This document shows, piece by piece, positions 8,165-17,482 of a stretch of DNA of 64,000 bases. Position 1 is the stretch's first letter. Every line of letters starts with the position of its first letter. The DNA is from UBA7803 sp963822255 (GTDB taxonomy: Bacteria > Pseudomonadota > Gammaproteobacteria > Pseudomonadales > Azotimanducaceae): assembly GCA_963822255.1 (NCBI GenBank), contig CAWGGV010000001.1, positions 414,747-478,746 of the forward strand, read 5' to 3'. Under the pieces are notes generated by a model that was not told the DNA's origin, made no database searches, and saw only the letters and a list, made by a program, of their open reading frames with translations. Made by a program: the position numbers and the translations under genes.

Positions 8165-9376
8165 GTGTCGCCGATTCGTCTGCTCGTCACGCTGCTGTGC
8201 CTGTATCCGTTCGCGCTGGTCCAGGCTGCGGAGCCGACCCATCCGTATGATCTCGCCTACCACGCCCGGTTCGTGCCGGACCGCGGCTGGGTGGAAGTGC
8301 GACTGCAGGTCACGCAGCCTCTGCACCGGCTGATCCAGCTGGATTTCGATGCTCCGGCGCCCCGGTACAGCGACTTCCAGGGGGCAGGCGCCGTTCACCG
8401 CCACGGCGACCGGGTGATCTGGGAGGTGCCGCCCACGGGCGGCACCTTGACCTATCGGACGCAGGTGGATCACCTGCGAAATGGGGCGCCGGACGCCGAG
8501 ATGACCGGTGATTGGGCGGTGGCGCGGCTGGACGATCTGTTCCCGCCAGTGCGCGCCCGCAGCAAGGCGAGCGCCTACGCCAGGGCTCGGCTGTATCTGA
8601 CAGGTCCGGAAGGCTGGCGGTTCGAGACCCGCTACGGGCCCGTGGACTCAGAGGGCGTCGCGATCGAGACGCCCGGCCGCCGCTTCGATCGGCCGTTGGG
8701 GTGGTTCGCCGCCGGTGATCTCGGTGTCCGTCGCACCTACATCGCTCACCACCGCGTTGCCATTGCCGCACCGCGCAACCAGGGGTTCCGCAGCATGGAC
8801 CTGCTGGTATTCCTGCGCTGGACCCTGCCGGAGCTGGTGAAGGTGGCGCCATCGTTTCCCAATCGCCTGCTGGTGGTGGGCGGGGGCAAGGGCATGTGGC
8901 GCGGCGGGTTGTCGGGGCCGGGATCGCTTTACCTGCATCCGGACCGGCCGCTGGTGAGCGGCAATGCCACCAGCACACCGCTCCACGAGCTCATGCACGT
9001 CTCCGCCGTGGAGCCACCGGAGCGGGGCGCGGACTGGATCGTCGAGGGTCTGGCCGAGTATTACAGCCTGGTGATCCTCGAGCGCACCGGCGGCATCCGC
9101 CACCGCCGTTTCGAGCATGCCCTGACCTGGCTCGAGAACTGGGCCGACCGGGAGCACGGCAAGCTGAGCGATCCCTCCACAGGCCCCGACACGGCCCGGG
9201 CGGTATTGCTGTTCCACGATCTGGACGTCGAGCTCGCCGCGGCGGGGCAGAGCCTCGATGCCGTGGTAGCCGAGCTGATGCAAGGGCGGGTGAGCGCCCA
9301 ACAGCTCCGCTCGCTGACTGTCGCCAAGCTCGGCCATCCGTCGAAGGTGCTGGAGCGGATCGACGGCGGCAGCTGA
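8165..9376 (+). CDS. Secreted zinc metallopeptidase-like protein (M1/M61-type site)
   Basis: About 403 residues starting with a signal peptide (LLVTLLCLYPFALVQA, then AEP), so probably periplasmic. An N-terminal beta-rich region precedes a gluzincin-type site: HELMH around residues 274-278 and, about 16 residues on, 'IVEGLAEYYS', which resembles the third-ligand helix (NEGFA/EGLAEY). The surrounding sequence is not close enough to name a subfamily. GTG 8165 is chosen because GGAAG lies five bases upstream; a GTG at 8159 abuts the same motif. A -10-like TAAAAT is at 8131-8136. Confidence 0.65.
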   Translation: MSPIRLLVTLLCLYPFALVQAAEPTHPYDLAYHARFVPDRGWVEVRLQVTQPLHRLIQLDFDAPAPRYSDFQGAGAVHRHGDRVIWEVPPTGGTLTYRTQVDHLRNGAPDAEMTGDWAVARLDDLFPPVRARSKASAYARARLYLTGPEGWRFETRYGPVDSEGVAIETPGRRFDRPLGWFAAGDLGVRRTYIAHHRVAIAAPRNQGFRSMDLLVFLRWTLPELVKVAPSFPNRLLVVGGGKGMWRGGLSGPGSLYLHPDRPLVSGNATSTPLHELMHVSAVEPPERGADWIVEGLAEYYSLVILERTGGIRHRRFEHALTWLENWADREHGKLSDPSTGPDTARAVLLFHDLDVELAAAGQSLDAVVAELMQGRVSAQQLRSLTVAKLGHPSKVLERIDGGS

Positions 9377-9479
9377 TGGCACGAGCGGGCCCGGCGAGCC
9401 AGCACGCTTGCCGGGCGGGGAAAGACCCGACGCCGTCCAAGCAAGTATAATGACGCCTCCCCTCCAAGAGCGAAGGCCC

Positions 9480-10724
9480 ATGGCACAGTCCCGGGTGGAC
9501 CACCCGAGCCCCCGCGTTGCGGAAAAGCGCGCGGTCCGTCTCGACGAGATCGTGGTCGCCGCCACGCGGCTTTTCAATCGCCGCGGCTTCCTCGCCACCC
9601 GCATGGAAGAGGTCGCCGCCGCCACCGGCATGAACGCGACCACCGTGTATCACTACGTGCACAGCAAGGAAGAGCTGGCGTACCGGGTGTACATGCGAAG
9701 CTGCCAGGTGCGGCGTTCTCAGCTCGCCCGCGCGAGCGAGGCGAACGTGGACGGCCTCAGCCAGATCAGACGGTTTCTCCAGAGCCTGTTGGACGACGGT
9801 CACCGCCCGGCGTTGCTGAGCGAGGTCGGTGCGCTGCGTGAGGACTGGGCCGACGAGGTCCGCCAGGCGCAGCGTGCCAACATCCGCACCATGCAGTCCA
9901 TGGTGGCGCAGGGCGCGCGCGACGGCTCCATCATCACGGACGATCCCGCGCTCACCGGCATCGGCATCCTCAGCGTCATCGAATGGATGACGTTCTGGTA
10001 CACCTCACGCCTGCCGTACCGCCGCGAGGACGTCATCGCCCTGTTCGATGACGTGCTGGTGAACGGCCTGGCGCCGCCGGACGCGCGGCCCTTCGACGTG
10101 CCGACCCTGGATGCGCCGTTTCCAGCCCAGCCCAAGCCGAACCCTTTCGACCGCGAGGCACTTGCCGAAGAGAAGCTGGAGCGATTCCTGCGGGTGGCCA
10201 TGGAATCGTTCAACCGGACCGGCGTTCACGCAACGTCCATCGCCCAGTGCGCGAGCCAGCTCAACCTGACCAAGGGCGCCTTCTACTATTACTTCCGCAA
10301 CAAGGAGGAGCTGTTGTACCGGTGCTACCAGCGCGCCATCCGATTCAACTGGCAGGCCGCCGTCCACCTGAACCCCCGGGATCCCGTCGAACGGGAGATT
10401 CTGTGGCGACGCTCGCTGTTCGAACGCCACGTCAGCGACTACGGACCGTTTCCCACGTACCACCACGTGCCGTTCCTGTCGCCGGTCCATCGCCAGGAGA
10501 TCATGGACGAATTGCTGCGCCAGCAGGAAACGGACGTCGACATCGTGCAGCAGACCATGAACGCTGGTTACTTCCGGCAGCTCGAACCCTATCTGACCGA
10601 AAAGGTGCGGGCAGGGCTGACCAACTGGTTCCCGGTCTGGTACTCGCCGGCGGCCCGCGCCACCCCGAGCCAGGTGGCCGACAATCACTCGCGGCTGCTG
10701 CTGTACGGGCTGAAGCCGCGCTAG
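9480..10724 (+). CDS. Transcriptional regulator with two TetR units in one chain
   Basis: About 414 residues, twice the usual TetR length. The first DNA-binding domain (about residues 20-65) ends 'ATGMNATTVYHYVHSKEEL' and is followed by a full helical ligand domain. A second begins near residue 235 ('FLRVAMESFNRTGVHATSI') with recognition helix region 'LNLTKGAFYYYFRNKEELL' and its own C-terminal domain. The chain is continuous. Start ATG 9480 has GAAGG three bases upstream, and a perfect -10 TATAAT at 9446-9451 overlaps an in-frame ATG at 9450, excluding that earlier start. Targets unknown; the neighbouring fatty-acid and lipid-type genes are candidates. Confidence 0.85.
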   Translation: MAQSRVDHPSPRVAEKRAVRLDEIVVAATRLFNRRGFLATRMEEVAAATGMNATTVYHYVHSKEELAYRVYMRSCQVRRSQLARASEANVDGLSQIRRFLQSLLDDGHRPALLSEVGALREDWADEVRQAQRANIRTMQSMVAQGARDGSIITDDPALTGIGILSVIEWMTFWYTSRLPYRREDVIALFDDVLVNGLAPPDARPFDVPTLDAPFPAQPKPNPFDREALAEEKLERFLRVAMESFNRTGVHATSIAQCASQLNLTKGAFYYYFRNKEELLYRCYQRAIRFNWQAAVHLNPRDPVEREILWRRSLFERHVSDYGPFPTYHHVPFLSPVHRQEIMDELLRQQETDVDIVQQTMNAGYFRQLEPYLTEKVRAGLTNWFPVWYSPAARATPSQVADNHSRLLLYGLKPR

Positions 10725-10736
10725 CCACGAGCCCCG

Positions 10737-11702
10737 CTAACCACGGCCGAACAGTAGCCACAGGTAGCCGAAGAATGCCGCCAGCAGGGTGGCGCCCTCG
10801 ACTCGGTTGATGCGCCCGCTGTTGCCCACGCCGTATCCCATGGCGAACAACGCCACCGTCAGAACGACCATGACGGGCACGTCCCGGGTGAGCACTTCCG
10901 GCGCGAACGCCCCCGGCGCGATCACGCCGGGCACGCCGAGGACCGCCAAGGTATTGAAGGTGTTGGAGCCCACCACATTGCCGATGGCGATGTCGTCCAT
11001 CCCCTTCACCGCGGCGGTGACGGAAGACGCGAGCTCGGGAAGGCTGGTGCCCACGGCAACGACCGTCAGGCCGATGACCAGATCGCTCACGCCGAACCGC
11101 TCGGCCAGCGCCACCGCGGACCACACCAGCAGACGGGAGCTGGCCAGCAACACCAGGAACCCCGCCAGCAGCCATAGCACGGCGCGAAGATTGGAGACCT
11201 CGCCAGCGTCCTTGGGCGTCGCCGCGGCCAGCGGGTCGACGCCGTCGAGCCGGGCGCGGCGCACCACCGAGACCATCCACACAACCATGGCGGCGAACGC
11301 CAGTAGCAGCAGGATGCCGTCCGACCGGTCGATGCGGCCGTTGGACAGCAGCACCCAGCCCACCATCATGGCGGCCAGCAGGATCGGCAGCTCCCGGCGC
11401 AGCACCTGGGAATGCACCGACAGGGGCCGGATCAGCGCGGAAAGACCGAGGATCAAGGCGATGTTCGTGATGTTCGAGCCGATGGCGTTGCCGATGGCGA
11501 GCCCCGGCTTGCCTTGCAGGGCGGCAATGGTGGATACCATCAGCTCCGGCGCCGAGGTGCCGAAGCCGACGATGACCACGCCCACGGTGAGGGGTGACAC
11601 CCGCAGGTTGTAGGCCATCGCCGACGCGCCGAATACGAAACGCTCTGCCGAGATGATCAGGAGCACCAGCCCCGCCAGCAGAGACAGGACCAGCAAGCTC
11701 AC
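10737..11702 (-). CDS. Calcium/sodium antiporter (CaCA family, YrbG-like)
   Basis: Inner-membrane cation exchanger of 321 residues with about ten membrane segments. Both alpha-repeats are present: 'GFGTSAPELMVSTIAAL' with 'GNAIGSNITNIALILG', and 'AVGTSLPELASSVTAAV' with 'GNVVGSNTFNTLAVLG'. These carry the acidic and polar ion-coordinating residues. The GTG start overlaps the upstream methyltransferase stop as GTGA, so the two are coupled. Confidence 0.9.
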   Translation of the reverse strand: MSLLVLSLLAGLVLLIISAERFVFGASAMAYNLRVSPLTVGVVIVGFGTSAPELMVSTIAALQGKPGLAIGNAIGSNITNIALILGLSALIRPLSVHSQVLRRELPILLAAMMVGWVLLSNGRIDRSDGILLLLAFAAMVVWMVSVVRRARLDGVDPLAAATPKDAGEVSNLRAVLWLLAGFLVLLASSRLLVWSAVALAERFGVSDLVIGLTVVAVGTSLPELASSVTAAVKGMDDIAIGNVVGSNTFNTLAVLGVPGVIAPGAFAPEVLTRDVPVMVVLTVALFAMGYGVGNSGRINRVEGATLLAAFFGYLWLLFGRG

Positions 11703-12382
11703 CGTTCGGCGATGGTGCTGCGCAGCAGGCGTTCACCGCGGGCGCCGGCCGTCGCTCCGCATGCGGAAACCGCAGCGTCGAAGCACCAGATGGCCGCCGG
11801 AGGCAGGTTGCGCCACACCCGCGCAGCGCGCCGCGCCAGCACGTTGCCCCGTGACAGCGTGCGCCGCGGCAGCGGGCAGCGCAGACCGTAGGTGTACTGC
11901 ACCATCGTGGCGCCGTCTTCCAGCACTTTGCCGATACCGTACATGAGCCGCGCTCGCTGCACCGGCGTCATGGCCAGCAGCGGCAGACTGGAGACAACGG
12001 CCTTTACCGGCTGGTCGACGTCGTGATCGGCGAGAAGGCGCGGCAGCCGGCAGGCGTCACCGCACAGCACCCGACAGTCGGGGAAGCGTCGGCGCAGGCA
12101 CCGGGCCAGCAGCGCGTCACGTTCGACGATGATCAGTTGACGGGGGTCGAGACCCGCGCACAGCAGGCCCTCGGTGATGCTGCCGGTGCCACCGCCGAGC
12201 TCCACCACCAGACCGGCCCCGCCAGGAACCTCGCGCGCCATGGCCGACGCCAGGGCCATGCCGCTCGGCGCCAGCGCGCCGACCCGCCGCGGTGCCCGCA
12301 GCCAGGCGCTCCACAACATGCCGCCGTCGCTCAGCCGGCGGCGCAGGGTAGGTTCGCGGACGTCCGCCTGCTGCATGGCCAT
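11699..12382 (-). CDS. SAM-dependent methyltransferase, phospholipid N-methyltransferase-like
   Basis: About 227 residues. Motif I 'GLVVELGGGTGSITEGLL' binds S-adenosylmethionine; 'LIIVERDALLARCLRRRFP' and 'VLCGDACRLPRLLADHD' follow the class I order, and 'VVSSLPLLAMTP' matches the motif IV region of phosphatidylethanolamine N-methyltransferases (PmtA type) and rRNA adenine dimethylases. An N-terminal basic amphipathic stretch fits membrane association. Lipid methylation is inferred from this resemblance only. Start: ATG 12382 with AGGAG 13 bases upstream; in-frame starts exist further up to 12469. Confidence 0.65.
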   Translation of the reverse strand: MAMQQADVREPTLRRRLSDGGMLWSAWLRAPRRVGALAPSGMALASAMAREVPGGAGLVVELGGGTGSITEGLLCAGLDPRQLIIVERDALLARCLRRRFPDCRVLCGDACRLPRLLADHDVDQPVKAVVSSLPLLAMTPVQRARLMYGIGKVLEDGATMVQYTYGLRCPLPRRTLSRGNVLARRAARVWRNLPPAAIWCFDAAVSACGATAGARGERLLRSTIAER

Positions 12383-12538
12383 GACCGTGGCATCGCTCCT
12401 CTGTGTGCGTGGGTCAGCGGCATAGCGGCGCATCAGACCACAGCCGTCGGCCAGCCAACAAGACGTCACCGGCGGCCCGGACCCTCGAGTGTCGGTCGTC
12501 GGTGCAAGATCCGTACACGTTCTGCGCCTGGGGCAACG

Positions 12539-13678
12539 TCAGACCCGGCGGACCACCAGGCTGCCGATGGAATAGCCGGCGCCGAACGAGCAGATCACGC
12601 CGTGATCACCGCGCTCGAAATCGTCGTGGTACAGGCAGAAGGCGATGATCGAGCCGGCGGAGGCGGTGTTGGCGAACTCGTCCAGCACCACCGGCGCCTC
12701 CGACTGATCGGCGTCGCGCCCGAGCAGCAGACGGATGATGAGCTCGTTCATGTTGAGGTTCGCCTGGTGCAGCCACCAGCGGCGGATATCGGCGACGCCC
12801 AGGCCGAGCTCCGCGACCTGCTGCTCGAGGTGCTCGGCAGCCATGGGGCAGACCTCTTTGAACACCTTGCGGCCGTTCTGGTGGAATAGATTCGCCGGCC
12901 CGAACGGGTCGCTGTCCTCGGCGCGGGCGAGGTAGCCGAAGTTCGAACGGATGTTGTTGGAGTACAGCGTGCGGGCGCGCCCGCCCAGCACCTGGAAGCG
13001 CCGCGGCGCGGCGCTGTGCTCGGCCCGCTCGAGCACCACAGCGGTGCTGACGTCACCGAAGATGAAGTGACTGTCCCGGTCGGTGTAGTTGACCTGAGGG
13101 GACGTGAGCTCGGGATTCACCACCAGCACCGCCTTCGCCGAGCCGGCACGGATGGCGTCGACCGCGCGCTGCAGGGCGAAGGTGGCAGCCGAACAGGCCA
13201 CCAGCATATCGAAGGCGAAGCCGTCGATGCCGAGAGCGTGCTGCACCTCGATGGCGATGGCGGGGTAGGCGCGCTCGGTATAGGCACAGGACACGATCAC
13301 CATGTCGATGCCGACGGCGCTGCCGTCGGCGTTCAGCCGGCCGGCCGCCTCGAGAGCCGGCCGCGCCGAATTGAGCGCGATCTCGGCCTGGTGTGACAGC
13401 TCGGCTTCTCCGCGGGTCGGAATCCGGGGGCGCATGCGGTCGATGTCGAGGATACCGTCCTTGACGTAGGCATAGCGGCTCTTGATGCCCGACGCCTTGT
13501 CGATGAAGCCGGCACTGGAGGGCGGTTTTTCGGCAAGCTCACCGGCCGCGATTGCGGCGGCGTTCGCCGCATTGAAGCGCTCGGCCCATGCGTTGTAACT
13601 GTCGACCAGCTCGGCGTTCGTGATCCGGTGCTCCGGATGCCACAGCCCGGCACCGCTGATGACGACGTCGTGGCTCAT
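12539..13678 (-). CDS. Beta-ketoacyl-ACP synthase III family protein
   Basis: Thiolase-fold condensing enzyme of 379 residues. The Cys-His-Asn triad is visible: 'FDMLVACSAATFALQRAVD', 'WLHQANLNMNELI' and 'FANTASAGSIIAFCL'; the terminal 'CSFGAGYSIGSLVVRR' closes the active site. It is longer than E. coli FabH (317) and matches the ~375-residue branch found in pseudomonads, which uses other acyl primers. The ATG lies 7 bp after the folE2 stop, so it is probably co-transcribed with folE2. Confidence 0.85.
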   Translation of the reverse strand: MSHDVVISGAGLWHPEHRITNAELVDSYNAWAERFNAANAAAIAAGELAEKPPSSAGFIDKASGIKSRYAYVKDGILDIDRMRPRIPTRGEAELSHQAEIALNSARPALEAAGRLNADGSAVGIDMVIVSCAYTERAYPAIAIEVQHALGIDGFAFDMLVACSAATFALQRAVDAIRAGSAKAVLVVNPELTSPQVNYTDRDSHFIFGDVSTAVVLERAEHSAAPRRFQVLGGRARTLYSNNIRSNFGYLARAEDSDPFGPANLFHQNGRKVFKEVCPMAAEHLEQQVAELGLGVADIRRWWLHQANLNMNELIIRLLLGRDADQSEAPVVLDEFANTASAGSIIAFCLYHDDFERGDHGVICSFGAGYSIGSLVVRRV

Positions 13679-13685
13679 TGGTCGG

Positions 13686-14636
13686 TCAGGGAAGAGACCG
13701 GTAGCCGCCTTCCACCCCTTTGGTGAAGACGCTGACCGCATCGTGGGCGTGCAGACTCTCGTGATGCTCCAGCCGTACCCAGAAATCCTCGAGACGCGGG
13801 TCCATGGCCAGGCTGCCCTTGAGCTTGCGTCCGGCATCTTCGACGAACATGAGGTTCTGGCCGTTCAGGCGCGCGAACTCCTGCTCGTCCTCGCGCTTCA
13901 CCGCCGTCTGCACGGGGGTCTTGAGAATCGCTTCCACCTCGTCCACCAGGTCGGTGAGGGGGAACGTCTCGAGGCCTTCCGCGAGCCGCACCCGAAGCCG
14001 TGCCGTGCTGCGCTGGCTGTGAGGCGTGGCCACGATCCCCTGCTCGCTGCCCAGCCACTCACGGACCGCGCCGGCGTCGATCTTGCCGTCACCGCCGAAG
14101 TCCTGCTCGAACTGCTGCTGAATGAGCTGGCGCGCCAGCGCCGCGGAGCAGGGGCACGTGGACGAGTACTGCACGGCCAGTTCGAGCTCGAGGGCAATCT
14201 CACCCCGGCACAGTGTTCCGCGGATGGTGACGGGGTAGGCGTTCCAGCCGGAGAAATCCGTGACCAGCGCTTTGCGTCTCAGCACGTAGTCGAAATCGAA
14301 CTGCACGAAGGCCTGGGTGCTGAGGTCGCGATGGGATTCCAGCAGGCTCGCGAGCATGAGCTTCAGCCCGGCCGCCGACAGCGGGCGGGTCTCGGAGTGC
14401 TCGTCGAGGATCAGGTACAGCCGCGACATATGGATGCCTTTTGCGAGCTCGTCATCCAGATCCACGTAAATCTGCACTTCGCTCTGAACGCCGCGGACGA
14501 CGGCGCCGTCGCGGATCATGAGCGGCTGGCGGATGCCGCTCATGCCCACCCAGTCGAGGGATTCGAGCGGACTCTCGAGGGCATGACGCGCCACGTCGGG
14601 TAGCTCGCCGAGCGGAATGATACCGGGCTTGTTCAC
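13686..14636 (-). CDS. folE2: GTP cyclohydrolase FolE2 (type IB)
   Basis: Converts GTP to 7,8-dihydroneopterin triphosphate, the first step to folate and queuosine-type deazapurines, using a metal other than obligatory zinc. 'QYSSTCPCSAALARQLI' holds the catalytic Cys, and 'GIVATPHSQRSTARLRVRL' and 'HESLHAHDAV' are family signatures. GTG 14636 is preferred because a -10-like TACAAT at 14680-14675 makes the ATG at 14705 unlikely; a GTG at 14660 is an alternative. FolE2 is often zinc-regulated by Zur; I see no convincing Zur box. Confidence 0.92.
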   Translation of the reverse strand: MNKPGIIPLGELPDVARHALESPLESLDWVGMSGIRQPLMIRDGAVVRGVQSEVQIYVDLDDELAKGIHMSRLYLILDEHSETRPLSAAGLKLMLASLLESHRDLSTQAFVQFDFDYVLRRKALVTDFSGWNAYPVTIRGTLCRGEIALELELAVQYSSTCPCSAALARQLIQQQFEQDFGGDGKIDAGAVREWLGSEQGIVATPHSQRSTARLRVRLAEGLETFPLTDLVDEVEAILKTPVQTAVKREDEQEFARLNGQNLMFVEDAGRKLKGSLAMDPRLEDFWVRLEHHESLHAHDAVSVFTKGVEGGYRSLP

Positions 14637-14738
14637 GCTGGTGATCTCATCGTGCTGCACGAGGGTGGCCCGCGATTGTAACCAACGGTAACGGGGGGGC
14701 GCCATCCCGGTTTTCTTACCTGCGCGTGGGCTCTTGCA

Positions 14739-14764
14739 GATCGCGGCCGGAGGCCGCTCCCACA
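14739..14764. repeat. REP-like palindromic element
   Basis: The 26-bp stretch contains GCGGCC-GGA-GGCCGC, a perfect stem with a three-base loop, flanked by GAT and TCCCACA. It resembles the short intergenic palindromes (GTGGGAGCGG...) scattered in pseudomonads and relatives. It sits between folE2 and the Trm112 gene, 4 bp from the latter's stop codon, and could also act as a terminator or mRNA 3' stabiliser. Only one copy is in the window. Confidence 0.6.
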
Positions 14765-14768
14765 GGCG

Positions 14769-14966
14769 TCAGTCCTTGAGAGACGCACGTTCCGCATCGC
14801 TGAGCTGACGGGCTTCCTCCTCCAGCATGACGGGAATGCCGTCCCGGATCGGGTACGCCAATCCGCTCGCCCGGCACCACAGCTCGTCGCGCTCCTTGCG
14901 GTACACGAGTGAGGCCTTACTTACGGGACACACCAGGATTTCCAGCAGTTTGGAGTCGATGGGCAT
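14769..14966 (-). CDS. Trm112 family protein (YcaR-like)
   Basis: Small zinc-ribbon-like protein of 65 residues: 'MPIDSKLLEILVCPVSKASL' then 'LWCRASGLAYPIRDGIPVML', the family pattern. Two Cys remain where zinc-binding members have four. Bacterial members are of unclear function; eukaryotic Trm112 activates methyltransferases. It follows purA by 10 bp. Confidence 0.88.
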   Translation of the reverse strand: MPIDSKLLEILVCPVSKASLVYRKERDELWCRASGLAYPIRDGIPVMLEEEARQLSDAERASLKD

Positions 14967-14976
14967 GTCGATTACC

Positions 14977-16272
14977 TCACGGCTTGAACGGGTCCTTCAG
15001 GATGATGGTCTCTGCCCGGTCCGGGCCGGTGGAGATGATGTCGATGCTGATGCCGACGGATTCCTCGATGCGCTTGAGGTACGCCTTGGCCTGGTCCGGA
15101 AGGTCATCGAAATTGCGGATGCCCAGGGTCGACGTACGCCAGCCGGGCAGCTCCTCGTAGACGGGCTTGATGTCGGCGTAGTACTCGCTGGCGAAGCGCG
15201 CCGTGCCTTTCTGTCCCGCGCCGGTCTGATAGTCCACACAGATGCGCAGGGTCTCCAGCCCGTCGAGCACGTCCAGCTTGGTGATGCACAGGCCGGAGAT
15301 GGAGTTGATCTGCACGGCCTGACGCAAGGCCACCGCGTCGAACCAGCCGCAGCGGCGTGGCCGGCCGGTGGTGGAGCCGAACTCGTGGCCGCGCTCCGCG
15401 AGCCGCGCGCCGACGTCGTCGAACAGCTCCGTTGGAAACGGGCCCGATCCCACCCGGGTGGAGTAGGCCTTGGTGATGCCGAGCACATAGTCGAGATAGC
15501 GGGGCCCGAAGCCGCTGCCCACCGCCGTGCCGCCGGCGGTGGTGTTGGAGGAGGTGACGAACGGATAGGTGCCGAGATCCACGTCCAGCAATGCCCCCTG
15601 GGCGCCTTCGAACAGCAGGTTCTCCCCCGCTTCCCGAAGCTCGTGCAGCAGCGCCACGATATCGGCCACCATCGGCTCGATCTGCTCCGCGACCTGCTGG
15701 CACCGTTCCAGGGTCTCGCCGAAGTCCACGGGGTCGGTGTGGTAGTACCGGGTCAGCATGAAGTTGTGGTACTCCATCACCTCCGCCAGCTTGGCGGCGA
15801 AACCCTGCCAGTAGAACAGGTCGCCCAGGCGGACGCCCCGGCGCGCGGCCTTGTCCTCGTAGGCGGGGCCGATGCCCCGGCCGGTGGTGCCGATCTTCTG
15901 CTCGCCCCGGGCAGTTTCGCGCACCTGGTCGAGCTTGACGTGGTACGGCAGGATCAACGGGCAGGCCGGGCTGATGCGCAGGCGTTCGCGCACGGGCACG
16001 CCGCGCTCCTCGAGACCCTTGACCTCGGCCAGCAGCGACTCCGGCTCCAGCACCACGCCATTGCCGATGAAGCAGCGCACGTCGGGGCGCAGGATGCCCG
16101 ACGGAATGAGGTGCAGGATGGTCTTGACGCCATCGATGACCAGGGTGTGGCCGGCGTTGTGGCCCCCCTGGAAGCGCACGACGGCCGCCACCCGCTCGGT
16201 GAGCAGGTCCACCACCTTCCCCTTGCCCTCGTCACCCCACTGGGTGCCGATCACGACCACACTTCGGCCCAT
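14977..16272 (-). CDS. purA: Adenylosuccinate synthetase
   Basis: Condenses IMP and aspartate with GTP hydrolysis, the first committed step to AMP. The 431-residue protein starts MGRSVVVIGTQWGDEGKGKV, with 'FQGGHNAGHT', 'LDVDLGTYPFVTSSNTTAGG' and 'GTTTGRPRRCGWFD'-like regions (here 'GSTTGRPRRCGWFD'). Normal length. It follows hisZ by 15 bp, an arrangement conserved in many gammaproteobacteria. Confidence 0.97.
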   Translation of the reverse strand: MGRSVVVIGTQWGDEGKGKVVDLLTERVAAVVRFQGGHNAGHTLVIDGVKTILHLIPSGILRPDVRCFIGNGVVLEPESLLAEVKGLEERGVPVRERLRISPACPLILPYHVKLDQVRETARGEQKIGTTGRGIGPAYEDKAARRGVRLGDLFYWQGFAAKLAEVMEYHNFMLTRYYHTDPVDFGETLERCQQVAEQIEPMVADIVALLHELREAGENLLFEGAQGALLDVDLGTYPFVTSSNTTAGGTAVGSGFGPRYLDYVLGITKAYSTRVGSGPFPTELFDDVGARLAERGHEFGSTTGRPRRCGWFDAVALRQAVQINSISGLCITKLDVLDGLETLRICVDYQTGAGQKGTARFASEYYADIKPVYEELPGWRTSTLGIRNFDDLPDQAKAYLKRIEESVGISIDIISTGPDRAETIILKDPFKP

Positions 16273-16287
16273 GATTCGCTTACCTGT

Positions 16288-17469
16288 TCAGATCAGCGGC
16301 CGGACGGTCCATGTGCCGTCGGCCTCGATGAGAATACGATCGCAGCGCTCGGGAGGCTGTTCCCGCTCGCCCACCGCGCACACGACGATTTCTCCGGCTG
16401 CCCGCAGGCGGTTCAGCTCCGCAAGCAGATCATCGCGCCGTTCGCCGGCCAGGAGGCGCGGGCCCTGGCTCTGCCACGGCAACCACACGGCACCTTCGGG
16501 GTCGCCGGTCGCCGGCAGAAGCTGCTTCAGGCTGACGTCGAAGCCGGTGGCCGGCCGGGCGCGGCCGAACGCGGCACCGATGCCATCGTAGCGTCCGCCC
16601 CGCGCCAACGCGCTGCCCCGTTCAGCCTGATAAGCCGAGAACACCGCGCCGTTGTGATAGCCGTATCCGGCCAGCTCGGCAACGTCGAACCGCAATTCCA
16701 CTGCCGGACAGCGCGCGGCCACCAGGTCCGCCAGGTGCTCGAGCGCGTCGAGGGCCCGGGCCACGGCGGCCGGCGCGGCGGACAGCGCGGCACGCGCCTC
16801 CGCCAGCACGCTGCGGCGCCCCATCAACGTGGGCAGCCGCACCGCCATGTCGCGGCCCGGTCGCTCGCCCAGCAGCCGGGCGATGTCGGTCTCGGACTTG
16901 CTCTGCAAGGCGGAGAACAACGCCGCCTCCTCCTCCGGGGTGAGCTTCATGGGCTTCACCAGCCCGTGATAGATGCCCATGTGTCCCAGCACCAGCACCG
17001 GCGCGTCGACCGCGGCAGCGCGCAGCACGTCCAGCATGAGGGCGATCACCTCGGCGTCCGCGGCGAGGGTCTCGGCGCCGAAGATCTCGGCCCCTGCCTT
17101 CAGCGGTACCCGGGTGTCGAGCGCGGCCGCCGGGTTGGCGTGCACCACGCTGCCCGCATAGCACAGGCGCCGGACACCTTCACCGGGCAGGCTGTGCGCG
17201 TCGATCCGCGCCGCCTGAGAGGTCATGTCGGCGCGCACGCCGAGCATGCGGCCGCTGCGCTGGTCGATGGCTTTGACCGTCTGCAGGTCCATGTCGCTGC
17301 CGGTGCCCACGAGCAGCGAGTCCAGGTACTCGATGACGGGGGGGTCCACGTACTCGAAGCCCCAGGTGCGGAACACGTCCAGAACCCGGCGCCGGATCTG
17401 CTCGAGCTGCCACGCCTCCGGCGGCAGCAGCTCGTCCACGCCCTCGGGCAGCCTCCAGTGTCTGATCAC
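16288..17469 (-). CDS. hisZ: ATP phosphoribosyltransferase regulatory subunit HisZ
   Basis: HisRS-like protein that pairs with short-form HisG in the first step of histidine synthesis. The 393 residues show the class II synthetase fold ('FRTWGFEYVDPPVIEYLDSL', 'LGVRADMTSQAARI', 'RRLCYAGSVVHANP') but lack the full tRNA-synthetase motifs 2 and 3 and the anticodon domain. Its presence implies a short HisG elsewhere. Sits between yjeT-like and purA genes. Confidence 0.95.
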   Translation of the reverse strand: MIRHWRLPEGVDELLPPEAWQLEQIRRRVLDVFRTWGFEYVDPPVIEYLDSLLVGTGSDMDLQTVKAIDQRSGRMLGVRADMTSQAARIDAHSLPGEGVRRLCYAGSVVHANPAAALDTRVPLKAGAEIFGAETLAADAEVIALMLDVLRAAAVDAPVLVLGHMGIYHGLVKPMKLTPEEEAALFSALQSKSETDIARLLGERPGRDMAVRLPTLMGRRSVLAEARAALSAAPAAVARALDALEHLADLVAARCPAVELRFDVAELAGYGYHNGAVFSAYQAERGSALARGGRYDGIGAAFGRARPATGFDVSLKQLLPATGDPEGAVWLPWQSQGPRLLAGERRDDLLAELNRLRAAGEIVVCAVGEREQPPERCDRILIEADGTWTVRPLI

Positions 17470-17482
17470 CTGGCCACCGCCA

